Source of the DNA: AP-15 sp963799085
Lineage (GTDB): Bacteria > Pseudomonadota > Alphaproteobacteria > ATCC43930 > CGMCC-115725
DNA length: 64,000 nt
Direction of reading: 5' to 3'
Assembly (NCBI GenBank): GCA_963799085.1
Contig: CAWCWA010000006.1
Coordinates: forward strand, 1-64,000
Every line of letters starts with the position of its first letter. Positions within the stretch are counted from its first letter, which is position 1. This document shows positions 26,123-34,464 of the stretch, in pieces. The translations under genes were made by a program, and so were the position numbers. The notes under the pieces were generated by a model that was given only the letters and a program-made list of their open reading frames with translations, made no database searches and had not been told where the DNA came from.

Positions 26123-27067
26123 ATGCAGGCCACATTCTTCGGTCTGGGCGTCCTATTGGTGGTCGTCTCCGCCGCACCGGTCTTGGCGGAAGGTCAGGAG
26201 ATCAAGGTTACGTTGCTCGGTACCGGTTGTCCGCCGGCAGTCATGAACCGCTTCGGTCCGAGCACCCTGGTGGAGGCGGGACGGCAGAAATTGCTGTTCG
26301 ACGCAGGTCGCGGCGCGCTACAACGCCTCGTGGAACTCGGCGTGCATTGGCAGGATGTGCGGGGCGTGTTTCTCACGCACCTACACTCCGACCATGTCGT
26401 CGGATTTCCGGACGCATGGTTAACGGGGTGGCTGATCGTGCCGGGGCGAAACGTGCCTCTGTCGGTTTGGGGGCCGAGGGGCACCGAGCAGATGATGTCC
26501 CACCTCGAGCAAGCGTTCGAGTATGACGTTCGCATTCGGGTGGCGAACGACGGTGCATCGGCGGACGGCGCCATGATCCTCGCCCAGGATATTGGCGAGG
26601 GTGTCGCGTATGACCGTGACGGCGTGAAAGTAACGGCGTTCGAAGTGGATCATGCTCCGGTCAAACCCGCCCTAGGCTACCGCATCGACTATGCGGGGCG
26701 CTCGGTCGTGCTCAGCGGTGACACGCGGTTCTCCGAGAACTTGATCCGACACGCGCAGGGAGTAGACGTGCTGGTTCATGAGGTGTTCGTTCCGGCAACG
26801 TTGCAGCGAGCCGGCGTCCCTCCGGAGCGCGCCAAGAACATCGTCGACTATCACACGACCCCGGAGCGGGCGGGCGAAGTATTTGCGCGGACGAAACCGA
26901 GACTCGCAGTGTATTCGCACGTCTGCATGCCGACGGCGCTCGAGCAGGATATCGTTCCCCCGACCCGCAAGACATATTCGGGGCCGCTGGAGCTCGGCGA
27001 GGATCTGATGGTGATCGAAGTGGGAGACGAGATCAAAGTGCGAAGACCTGTCGCGGGCGCGCGGTGA
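26123..27067 (+). CDS. Exported metallo-beta-lactamase-fold hydrolase
   Basis: Start chosen at ATG 26,123 (gagaagga upstream), giving 314 residues; ATG 26,108 is also in frame. A signal peptide ends near VLAEGQEI. The MBL motif is FLTHLHSDHVVG (HxHxDH), then VLSGDTRFSENL (Asp ligand), HEVFVPATLQ and VYSHVCMP (late His). The layout resembles tRNase Z/arylsulfatase-type members rather than class B beta-lactamases. Substrate unknown; intact. Confidence 0.8.
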   Translation: MQATFFGLGVLLVVVSAAPVLAEGQEIKVTLLGTGCPPAVMNRFGPSTLVEAGRQKLLFDAGRGALQRLVELGVHWQDVRGVFLTHLHSDHVVGFPDAWLTGWLIVPGRNVPLSVWGPRGTEQMMSHLEQAFEYDVRIRVANDGASADGAMILAQDIGEGVAYDRDGVKVTAFEVDHAPVKPALGYRIDYAGRSVVLSGDTRFSENLIRHAQGVDVLVHEVFVPATLQRAGVPPERAKNIVDYHTTPERAGEVFARTKPRLAVYSHVCMPTALEQDIVPPTRKTYSGPLELGEDLMVIEVGDEIKVRRPVAGAR

Positions 27068-27242
27068 AACCCCCGACCTCCGTCGGTGATCCGTCATAAA
27101 AACGGGACACACAGCACTCCGGGCGCACCAACATCAATGAGTTGGAAGCTAGCGGTGCTAACGACCTGGGAAATCGTGCGGCGTCTCCCGGCGAACGCCA
27201 CATTCGCCGAGGGGGCACACCACCCCCTGCATGAGCGCGCCG
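27068..27242. other. Intergenic, tRNA-like 3' end
   Basis: No gene seen. Bases 27,116-27,130 (actccgggcgcacca) match 14 of 15 bases of the acceptor end of the tRNA-Arg fragment at 25,855, raising the possibility that 25,900-27,130 was a small integrated unit. Confidence 0.3.
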
Positions 27243-27452
27243 TCAGGGCGATTGGCGTGCGGCGTGGCGCGCCGTCCGACGCAGCACGAAAGTCACAAAC
27301 AAGCCGAACAGTGAAAACATGTCCGCGGCACCTCCGCCTCCACCGCTGGTTCCGCCAGATATCGCCGGCGGCGTGGGCGGCGAGGTAGCCGGAGGCGGTG
27401 TGGTTGACGGTGGGGTCGCGCCGGTAATGGTCAGTATTGTCATAGCCACGTT
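27243..27452 (-). pseudogene. C-terminal tail of a surface protein with GG-CTERM-like anchor, truncated
   Basis: Read on the minus strand the last residues are NNVAMTILTITGATPP, a threonine/proline-rich stretch, then SGGGGGAADMFSLFGLFVTF and VLRRTARHAARQSP before the stop at 27,243. Glycine run, hydrophobic helix and arginine cluster form a C-terminal sorting signal of the GlyGly-CTERM kind, found mainly in gammaproteobacteria. The N-terminal part is missing: from about 27,453 the antisense sequence codes for a different protein on the plus strand. Confidence 0.65.
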
Positions 27453-28544
27453 GTTGGCCTCGACAATATCGGTATCTTTGACCGCAGCGCGCCATTGCCC
27501 ACCGGCGGCAGGATCAACCAGTCGGACGGCACCGCCTGGATGGCGATGTATACGCTGAACCTGATGCGGATAGCGCTGGAGTTGGCGCTCGAGGACAATG
27601 TCTACGAAGACATCGCCTCCAAATTCTTCGAGCATTTCCTCTATATCGCCGCGGCAATGAACAGCAGCGACAGCGAGGGTGCTGGCTTGTGGGACGAAAC
27701 CGACCAATTCTATTACGACGTGCTGCATCTGCCCGACGGCCGGCAGATCCCGCTGCGGCTGCGTTCGATGGTGGGTTTGATCCCGTTATTCGCCGTTGAG
27801 GTGCTCGACGCCTCGGTTTTCGCCCGGCTGCCGCATTTCACCAACCGCTTGCGCTGGTTTCTCGACCATCGTCCGAACCTGGCGCAACTGGTCTCGCGCT
27901 GGCACGATCCAAATGCCGGCGAGCAGCATCTCTTGTCGCTATTGCGCGGCCACCGCATGAAGCGGCTGCTCGGCCGGATGCTCGACGAGACCGAGTTCCT
28001 GTCGGATTTTGGTGTGCGCTCGTTGTCGCGCTATTACGAAAAAAACCCTTATGTCTTCGAGCATGCCGGCCATCAGATCAGCGTGCATTACATTGCGGGC
28101 GAATGCGCGACCGACATCTTCGGCGGCAATTCCAACTGGCGCGGGCCGGTATGGATGCCGGTCAACTACCTGCTGATCGAATCGCTGCAGCGGTTCCATT
28201 CCTATTACGGTGACGAGTTCAAGGTCGAATGTCCGGTGGGTTCCGGGCGCCTGATGCATCTGGGCGAAGTCGCCTCGGAATTATCGCGGCGTCTGTGCCG
28301 GGTCGTCTTGCGCGATCCGGAAGCCCGCCGGCCGGCCATCGGCAATTCCGCGCTCGAGCAGAGCGATCCGCATTTCGCCGACCATGTCCTGTTTTACGAA
28401 TATTTCCATGGCGACACCGGCCGCGGTCTGGGTGCGGCGCATCAGACCGGATGGACGGCCTTGCTGGCTCTGCTGCTGGAGGCGCAATTCTCCGAGACGG
28501 CGGCCCAGTCCCCGGCGAAGAACATCGGCATCGCCGCCGGCTGA
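27453..28544 (+). pseudogene. GH63/MGH1-like glucosidase, C-terminal part only
   Basis: The homologous frame begins around 27,453 with GLDNIGIFDRSAPLPTGGRI and NQSDGTAWMAMYTLNL, well inside the catalytic domain of large (about 880-residue) bacterial GH63-type glucosidases. It continues through RGPVWMPVNYLLIESLQRFH to TGA 28,544. About 60% of the protein is missing because the sequence changes abruptly at the joint. A TTG at 27,495 allows a nominal start but is not a real one. It presumably belonged to trehalose/glucan metabolism (family knowledge). Confidence 0.75.
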
Positions 28545-28603
28545 GGCCACCGTTCACGGGTTATTGAAGGCGGGTTCCCGGCGATTTCGGCTAGGCTTGC
28601 GGC

Positions 28604-29311
28604 ATGGTGAAGACCTTCGCAGCGGGGGCGGCGGTGCTTTGGCTGGCGCTGGGTCCCGGCTTGGCGGCTGCTGGCGAGCGGCCGATCGTGGTCGAATTGT
28701 TCACGTCGGAGGGTTGCTCCTCCTGCCCGCCGGCCGATGCGCTCCTCGCTCAACTGGCGCAGCGGCACGATCTCCTGGCGCTGTCGTTCCACGTCGATTA
28801 CTGGGACCGCCTCGGCTGGAAGGATCCGTTTTCGAGCGCCGCGGCGACCGCGCGACAGGATCGTTACGCCCGGATCCTCGGGCTTGCCACGGTCTATACC
28901 CCGCAGATCGTCGTTGATGGCCGCTTCCAGGCAATCGGTTCCGACGCCACGGCGGTAGCCGACGCCATTGGCGAGGCGCGGCGCCGGCAAGCCAACGCGC
29001 CGATGTCTCTGGCACTCAACGGCGACAGGGTACGCATCGCGCTTGGCAGAGGCGATGCGACGCCGGCCTCGGTGCTGCTGATCGGCTTCGATCGGCGCGA
29101 GGTCAGCCACGTCGCCCGCGGTGAAAACGGCGGGCGCACGCTTACCCATGCCGATGTCGTACGCGGCTTCGAACAGGTCGGGACCTTCACCGGCGCGGCG
29201 ACGACGATCGAGGTGCGGGTGCGTTGGTCGTCCGACCGGCTGGCCGCGGTGGCGCAGTCGGGTGACGGCCGCATCATTGCCGCCGCGATCGGCGACGGGC
29301 TGGCGCGCTGA
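28604..29311 (+). CDS. DUF1223 secreted thioredoxin-like protein
   Basis: 235 residues from ATG 28,604. A signal peptide (AAVLWLALGPGLAAA) precedes VVELFTSEGCSSCPPADALL, the CxxC-type motif of DUF1223. Then VDYWDRLGWKDPFSS and TPQIVVDGRFQAIGSD complete the thioredoxin-like core. These periplasmic proteins are common in alphaproteobacteria; activity unproven. Intact, convergent with the SDR gene (7-base gap). Confidence 0.85.
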   Translation: MVKTFAAGAAVLWLALGPGLAAAGERPIVVELFTSEGCSSCPPADALLAQLAQRHDLLALSFHVDYWDRLGWKDPFSSAAATARQDRYARILGLATVYTPQIVVDGRFQAIGSDATAVADAIGEARRRQANAPMSLALNGDRVRIALGRGDATPASVLLIGFDRREVSHVARGENGGRTLTHADVVRGFEQVGTFTGAATTIEVRVRWSSDRLAAVAQSGDGRIIAAAIGDGLAR

Positions 29312-29318
29312 GGCTGGC

Positions 29319-30107
29319 CTATTGCGCGGTCAGGCCGCCGTCGACGACGAGACCGGCGCCGGTCATGAAGCCGGCGTCGTCGGAGGCGAGAAAGACGATG
29401 CCCTTGGCGATGTCCTCGGGCAGGCCCAGCCGTCCGATTGGGTGTGCGGCCCGCGCCGCGTTGCGCGCCGCTTCGACGTCGTGGCTGGCGAGATTGCGCG
29501 CGCGGCCGGCAAAGACTTGGTCGCCCATGTCGGTCTCGATGACGCCCGGATGAATCGAGTTGACCCGGATGCGGTAGCCCTTGCGGGCGAATTCGAGTGC
29601 CGCCGATTTGGTGAAGAGCGCCACCCCGCCCTTGGTCAGCGAATAGAGAGGGTCGAGTTGCGAGCCGACGAGCCCGGCGACCGAGGACAAATTGACGATG
29701 GCGCTGCCGTGCTGGCTCTTCCGCGCGCCTTCGCGCAGGGCCGGCAGCGCCAGCTTGGTGCCGAGAAAAACGCCGGTCAAGTTGACCGCGGCAAGGCGAT
29801 GCCATTCGTCCAGGCTCGCTTCCTCGATCCCTTTGCCGAGAAAGAGGCCGGCATTGTTGACCAGAATGTCGAGCCCGCCCGACGCGCCCGCGCTCGCCGC
29901 GACCGCCCGCTGCCAATCCGCCTCCTGTGTTACGTCGAGATGGACATAGGCGGCGCCGATGGCGGCGGCGGTCTCGCGGCCGCGCTCGTCGAGCACGTCG
30001 CCGATCGTCACGCGCGCACCGGCCTCGACCATCAGCCGCGCCGTGGCCCCGCCGATGCCGCGCGCCGCCCCCGAAATCAGCGCCTTCTTGCCGTCCAGCC
30101 AATTCAT
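29319..30107 (-). CDS. SDR-family oxidoreductase
   Basis: 262 residues from ATG 30,107. Classical short-chain dehydrogenase: cofactor loop GAARGIGGATAR, NNAG in ILVNNAGLFLGKG, catalytic Ser in NLSSVAGLV, and YxxxK in YSLTKGG. It ends VVDGGLTAQ. An acidic residue after the second strand (IGDVLDERG) suggests NAD rather than NADP. Divergent from the glyoxalase-fold gene, with 76 bases between them. Substrate unknown. Confidence 0.9.
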   Translation of the reverse strand: MNWLDGKKALISGAARGIGGATARLMVEAGARVTIGDVLDERGRETAAAIGAAYVHLDVTQEADWQRAVAASAGASGGLDILVNNAGLFLGKGIEEASLDEWHRLAAVNLTGVFLGTKLALPALREGARKSQHGSAIVNLSSVAGLVGSQLDPLYSLTKGGVALFTKSAALEFARKGYRIRVNSIHPGVIETDMGDQVFAGRARNLASHDVEAARNAARAAHPIGRLGLPEDIAKGIVFLASDDAGFMTGAGLVVDGGLTAQ

Positions 30108-30183
30108 CGCCTCTCCTCCCCGATCTCAATGCCGCGCCGTTTGGGCTATGATGCCCGAAATCGCCGCGGGAAGGATCGATAGC

Positions 30184-30744
30184 ATGAAGATCGAACGCCT
30201 CGACCATCTGGTGCTGACAGTCGCCGACATCGCGCACACCTGCGAGTTCTATACACGGGTGCTGGGCATGGAGGTCGTGACCTTCGGCGAAGGCCGCACG
30301 GCGCTGCGCTTCGGCCAGCAGAAGATCAACCTGCATCCTTCGGACGCGATCCCTGGGCTGGTCGCCGACCGGCCCACGCCCGGTTCGGGCGACCTCTGCT
30401 TCGTCACGGCGACGCCGCTCGCCGAAGTGACGGCGCATCTCGCGCAATGCGGCGTGCCGATCGTCGCCGGACCGGGCCCGCGCGCCGGCGCCATTGGGAC
30501 GATCCAGTCCGTCTATATCCGCGACCCCGACCAGAACCTCGTCGAGATCTTCGAACTATTAGACCATCCTAACCCGGCGAGCGACCGGTCCGGAATGGCG
30601 AGCGACACGCTGAAATTCGCCAAGCGCCTGCGGGAGGCCGGCGTCAGCGACCCGCAGGCCGAAGCCGTGCCAAGGAATTGTATGGCTTTGCGGAGCAATC
30701 CGCACCTACCAGAAATGCGTATCCGTGAGGTAACTTCCTTATAG
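30184..30744 (+). CDS. VOC/glyoxalase-fold protein fused to a DUF1640 N-terminus
   Basis: ATG 30,184 starts KIERLDHLVLTVADIAHTCE; the VOC domain ends near PDQNLVEIFELL (about 30,560). The same frame then runs through DHPNPASDRSG into MASDTLKFAKRLREAGVSDP (from 30,594), which is the start of a separate DUF1640 gene, and ends in unrelated codons at 30,744. The original VOC protein probably ended with a stop that is now lost, or the two genes were separated by an indel. VOC enzymes bind a divalent metal (His in LDHLVLTV, Glu in VEIFE). Confidence 0.65.
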   Translation: MKIERLDHLVLTVADIAHTCEFYTRVLGMEVVTFGEGRTALRFGQQKINLHPSDAIPGLVADRPTPGSGDLCFVTATPLAEVTAHLAQCGVPIVAGPGPRAGAIGTIQSVYIRDPDQNLVEIFELLDHPNPASDRSGMASDTLKFAKRLREAGVSDPQAEAVPRNCMALRSNPHLPEMRIREVTSL

Positions 30745-31824
30745 GCCACTGCATAGGCCCTCGGAGAGGGCTGCTTCGTGCGGCCAAGTGGCTGAAGCGG
30801 GTGTATTGAACTGGGGCACGGAGTGTGGTACACGGCCTTGTGGTATAGTTAGTTCATTGGCTCGGTGGGCATCCCGAGCAGGGAATATACTAAGGCCCGT
30901 GTAGAGATCCGGCTCACGATCACTGCGGGTCCAGGGAGTGCCAGACTAAAATTGTGCGCACTATGTGATCGCGCGAAAGTGATGCCAGTCGCAAAACCGG
31001 TACAGGAGAACGTTCATGCGTATCGCCATGAAATGGTCTGTTGTAGTGGCCTCAATCTTCTTCTCCCTTCCAGCCTCGGCAACGACTTTTGCCTTTATTC
31101 AAACCGGATCAACGGACATTAGCGGCAGCCCCGTTCCAGGCTTCACAGTCAATGCGTCGATTACGATTAATGGCACCCTGGCCGATCTGCCCACTATTTG
31201 CAATCAGGGTTCTGGGTCCGGTGGATGTGGCCCCGGCGGAGGAGACCCTCCCCCCTATAACTTTGCTCCATTGCAGGATTTGAAGATCAGTTGGAGCGGA
31301 GGCGGCAAAGCTGATCTCTCTGAGTTCGCGGCAGCGTGCATAGTCGCAACACCCCTATGCAACGACGTCGGATATCCCGCGTGGCACATCTCTCCAAACG
31401 AGATCGCATTTACTGACTTCACCGATTCGTTCTTCGTCGATATCAAAGGGTTTGGTACCGCGAGTTCGATCTTAGTCATGGCCGACGGGGATATCGAGCC
31501 AGGTATTTGCTTTCTAACTATGACCCACTGCACCGCGATCGGAGATTGGGTCTCCGTTCCGGAACCGCCGACCATCTGGCTTGTCTTGGCCGTCATGGCA
31601 ATGCTGGGTTTGATGGTGCAGTTTAGACGGGCTTCCCAAATTGGAGGTTTATTCCGCTCTACCTGACCAATGAAAAGAAGGCTGATCGGCAATAATTTTT
31701 AAAGCGCGCTTGTTTATCCTGATTGATTGAAGAGTCTTAATTGATAAATATTGAGGCGCTTACTTGATAAAGCATTTAGACTTAGTGCAGATGGGGCGGA
31801 GACACACTCAAGAAGCGGCCGAAG
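30665..31824 (+). mobile_element. 1,160-base inserted segment with 8-base flanking repeats
   Basis: Bounded by GGCCGAAG on both sides and interrupting a DUF1640 gene. It carries one gene (PEP-CTERM protein) and no recognisable transposase or inverted ends. Base composition is visibly lower in G+C than the surroundings (for example 31,680-31,790). Nature unknown: mobile cassette, or rearrangement with chance octamer. Confidence 0.4.
31016..31666 (+). CDS. PEP-CTERM-sorted secreted protein
   Basis: 216 residues; ATG 31,016 behind caggagaacgtt (ATG 31,025 also possible). Signal peptide MKWSVVVASIFFSLPASA, a beta-rich middle part with paired cysteines, then the C-terminal VPEPPTIWLVLAVMAMLGLM followed by VQFRR: the PEP-CTERM signal for exosortase-dependent processing. 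A glycine/proline patch (GSGGCGPGGGDPPPY) lies in the centre. No exosortase gene is in the window. It is inside the 1.16-kb insertion. Confidence 0.75.
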   Translation: MRIAMKWSVVVASIFFSLPASATTFAFIQTGSTDISGSPVPGFTVNASITINGTLADLPTICNQGSGSGGCGPGGGDPPPYNFAPLQDLKISWSGGGKADLSEFAAACIVATPLCNDVGYPAWHISPNEIAFTDFTDSFFVDIKGFGTASSILVMADGDIEPGICFLTMTHCTAIGDWVSVPEPPTIWLVLAVMAMLGLMVQFRRASQIGGLFRST

Positions 31825-32057
31825 ACACGGACTTCGCCACCAAGAGCGACATTACCGAACTCAAGGCCGAGATAACCGCGGTGCGCTCCGAGTTGCGCGA
31901 GGTCGAATTACGGTTCGAAGCGAGGCTGAAAGCGATCAAAAGCGAGATCTTGAACCGGGTATTCGGGTTGATCCTCGGCGCGACCGTCATCAACGTCGTT
32001 GCCATCGTCGGCGCGATGTTCGGGATCGCCATACTGCTCGGGCATTGAGACGCCCGC

Positions 32058-32729
32058 TCAGTCTTCGGTCGAGGCCGCGAGGATCAGGCTCAACTGACAG
32101 AGCGGGCGGCCGGTCTCCTCGGCCCAGGCGTTGAAGCAAGCCTGGACCCTGGCGCGGTCCTGGCGGTTTTTCGGCGGCGCTGCAACCGCGCCCCAATGGC
32201 GCAACGCCGCCGTCACCGACGGCGTCAGGATGAAGGTGTCCTTGCCGACCATGCGCAGAAAGGTGGGCCCGGAGTTGCCGCCCATCTGGCTGAAGCGGCG
32301 GGCCAGTTCCTCCCACAAGCCGACGATGTCGGAAATCGGCCAGCCGGCAAGCCAAATTCCGAAACCGCCATGCTCCTCGGCCAGCGCCAGCATCGCGGCG
32401 GCGTTGTCGCGCACCGATTTGAGCTTGCCCCAATGCCGGATCAGACGTTTGTCGGCGAGCAGCGCTTCGAGCGCCTCGTCCGACATCGCCCGCACCCGCC
32501 TTGGCTCGAAGCCCGCGAAGGCTTCCTCGAAAGCCGGCCATTTGGCGTCGACGAGGCTGTGCTTGAGCCCGGCGCGAAAGATCCGCAGCGACACCTGCGA
32601 CAGATAGCGGTCGTCTCTCTCGGCGGCGAGTTCCACCGGCGCGCGCGGCTGCGGCAACCGCGCCTCCAATGCCACCGCGCCATGGCGGGCGCATGCCGCA
32701 TCGAAAATCGGGCCGAACGCCGGCGTCAT
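32058..32729 (-). CDS. tag: DNA-3-methyladenine glycosylase I (Tag)
   Basis: 223 residues from ATG 32,729. HhH-GPD-type alkylation repair enzyme: SLRIFRAGLKHSLVDAKWPA, then EEAFAGFEPRRVRAMSDEAL and RLIRHWGKLKSVRDNAAAML match Tag. It removes 3-methyladenine from DNA. The N-terminal cysteine/histidine zinc site of E. coli Tag is not evident (DAACARHG is the nearest), as in some alphaproteobacterial members. Its upstream half is duplicated at 33,897-34,190. Confidence 0.8.
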   Translation of the reverse strand: MTPAFGPIFDAACARHGAVALEARLPQPRAPVELAAERDDRYLSQVSLRIFRAGLKHSLVDAKWPAFEEAFAGFEPRRVRAMSDEALEALLADKRLIRHWGKLKSVRDNAAAMLALAEEHGGFGIWLAGWPISDIVGLWEELARRFSQMGGNSGPTFLRMVGKDTFILTPSVTAALRHWGAVAAPPKNRQDRARVQACFNAWAEETGRPLCQLSLILAASTED

Positions 32730-32982
32730 CAGCCAAGCCTGACGGTCGCGGACGCTTCGGCCGGAATTGATTGCTTGGCGATGCCCAGCTTCATGCGGCC
32801 ATGATAGCCCTTACCGGAGGCCTCTCAAAGTCGTGAAGATCGCTGGAAGCGGGCCGGACGCCGACGAAAGACGCCGAAGGCGGCCAGCGCGCTCGCGAGC
32901 AGAGCCAGCGACGCCGGCTCCGGGACAGGATTGAACGGCGTGGTGCTGAAACCGGTGACCAGCCCATAACCGCTGTCGATCA
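32432..32982. repeat. Segmental duplication, copy 1
   Basis: Contains the N-terminal half of tag and a detached C-terminal part of a PEP-CTERM gene. Matches 33,897-34,464 at high identity with scattered substitutions, ending at the shared cataaccgctgtcgatcag. Everything after 32,982 differs. Confidence 0.85.
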
Positions 32983-32985
32983 GAT
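32822..32985 (-). pseudogene. PEP-CTERM gene C-terminal fragment
   Basis: On the minus strand the last about 50 codons of the PEP-CTERM protein at 34,306-35,019 are repeated: DSGYGLVTGFSTTPFNPVPE, then PASLALLASALAAFGVFRRR. The upstream part is absent, since it lies outside the duplication. Confidence 0.75.
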
Positions 32986-32989
32986 GTGA

Positions 32990-33659
32990 GGGTACGGGAA
33001 CTCGCCCTTAACGAGCACCCCGATAAACTCAAGGGGAAGGTGGAGAGAGCGCGGGGCGGCGCGATCGGCCTCGACCCGCGCTTCGGGTATTTCCGGTACA
33101 AGGCTTGACAGCCGCGCCCGAGCCAGCAGCAACCAAAGCAAATTCAGAGCTGAAGGCGCGGTGTCGCCGTGACCGAAGATGCAGATCGCCTTGACGCAGA
33201 GCATCCCGACCAGAACCAAAACCGTCTTGCGCGAGTCCATGAAGACCGTCACCAAAATTCGAGGCGGTCTTCCATATATCAGCAAATTTCAGCCTGACCA
33301 TTGGTAAATGAGCCGCTTAAGCAGCTTCAAAAGAAGCCACATGGCGGATGCCCTCCTCTGCTCTGGCCTGAGCAATTTCAGGCCGCAAGCGACATAGTGG
33401 TCACCCCGGATTGTGCAAGGCGTGGGTGTCGCGCTGGAACGGCAAGAAGGGCGGCAGGTCGAGATGGGACTTGACGGGCACGCCGCACGCTCTTAGATCA
33501 ACCGCACGGAGCGAGCCCACACGGCATTTACGCATAGGCCATCGGCATAGGGCGGTGCGCGCCCACAGCAGCCACTAGCGCCAGAGCACCACGCCACTTC
33601 GATTCGCAGCTCCGTATCCCGCCCCCTAACCGGGGTTTCGGATGCGATAGGCGTGCCCG
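32990..33659. other. Gene-poor stretch between duplicate copies
   Basis: No convincing gene. Short frames on both strands lack family resemblance. A frame near 33,400-33,480 (WCKAWVSRWNGKKGGRSRWD) may be a remnant. This segment was probably brought in, or left behind, by the duplication event. Confidence 0.35.
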
Positions 33660-33824
33660 GTGCCTGACAGTTTCTTCAATCTGCTGACCCGCTACAGCCC
33701 CGGTTGGGTGCTGCTGATTCTCGTTGCCGTCATTCTGGCGTGGCGCTCGCCGGACATCATCCGTGAACTTCGCCGCGCGCCGACAAGACGCCCTGCGACA
33801 TCCAAACCGCGCCACCATTCCTGA
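33660..33824 (+). CDS. Small single-helix membrane protein
   Basis: 54 residues starting at GTG 33,660. LLTRYSPGWVLLILVAVILA forms one transmembrane helix, followed by a basic tail (RELRRAPTRRPATSKPRHHS). No clear ribosome site. Plausible but unproven small protein. Confidence 0.35.
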   Translation: MPDSFFNLLTRYSPGWVLLILVAVILAWRSPDIIRELRRAPTRRPATSKPRHHS

Positions 33825-33839
33825 CCTAAATCTGCGAGA

Positions 33840-34195
33840 CTAAAGCGAGATTATCCGAACTAACATATTGATTTTCCGATTGACTCCTTCCTTGCGCCAA
33901 TGCCGGATCAGGCGCTTGTCGGCGAGGAGGCCTTCGAGCGCCTCGTCCGACATCGCCCGCACCCGCCTTGGCTCGAAGCCCGCGAAGGCTTCCTCGAAAG
34001 CCGGCCATTTGGCGTCGACCAGGCTGTGCTTGAGCCCGGCGCGAAAGATCCGCAGCGACATCCGCGACAAGTACCGGTCGTCCGCCTCGGCGGCGAGTTC
34101 CACCGGCGCGCGGCTGCGGCAGCCTTGCCTCCAGCGCCGCCGCTCCATGGCGTGCGCATGCCGCGTCGAAAATCGGGCCGAACGCCGGCGTCATA
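33840..34195 (-). pseudogene. Truncated second copy of tag
   Basis: The minus strand reads MTPAFGPIFDAACARHG, then a frame slip, and RIFRAGLKHSLVDAKWPAFE to RLIRHWRKEGV. It then leaves homology at about 33,897, losing the C-terminal half. Compared with the intact gene, one or two bases are missing in the ARLPQPRAP region. Confidence 0.75.
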
Positions 34196-34464
34196 ACGCG
34201 CGCCCAAGCGGTACGCACTCGGCCGTCGCGGTGGCACCGGCCAGATGGGAGGGGTCAGCAAGATCCGGCTTCATCCGGCCATGATAGCCCTTCCCGGGGC
34301 GCCCCTCAAAGTCGTGAAGATCGCGGGAAGCGGGCCGGACGCCGACGAAAGACGCCGAAGGCGGCCAGAGCGCTCGCGAGCAGGGAGAGCGACGCCGGCT
34401 CCGGCACAGGATTGAACGGCGTAGTGCTGAAGCCGGTGACCAGCCCATAACCGCTGTCGATCAG
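33897..34464. repeat. Segmental duplication, copy 2
   Basis: Partner of 32,432-32,982, in the same orientation. Here the PEP-CTERM part is continuous with the full gene, so this copy is ancestral for PEP-CTERM, whereas copy 1 is ancestral for tag. Confidence 0.85.

Larger units (their letters stand above)
30594..32048 (+). pseudogene. DUF1640 coiled-coil membrane protein split by a 1.16-kb insertion
   Basis: N-terminal piece 30,594-30,664: MASDTLKFAKRLREAGVSDP then QAE. C-terminal piece from about 31,817: DTDFATKSDITELKAEITAV, heptad-rich, then a terminal helix GLILGATVINVVAIVGAMFG and stop at 32,048. Both pieces are flanked at the break by GGCCGAAG (30,657-30,664 and 31,817-31,824). Joining them at that octamer keeps the frame (DPQAEDTDFATKSDI). 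The intact paralogue at 62,440-62,823 shows the same order of domains. Possibly 5-10 residues are missing at the joint compared with that paralogue. Confidence 0.6.

Noticed and set aside
27319..27558. Plus-strand glycine/valine-rich small protein
   Set aside because: It is antisense to the GG-CTERM-like tail and crosses the junction; no ribosome site.
29121..30182. Plus-strand open frame of 353 codons
   Set aside because: Antisense to the SDR gene, whose motifs are all present on the minus strand.
30750..31015. Possible RNA gene in the hairpin-rich sequence before the PEP-CTERM gene
   Set aside because: Short hairpins are visible but nothing matches a known RNA and no conserved core could be recognised.
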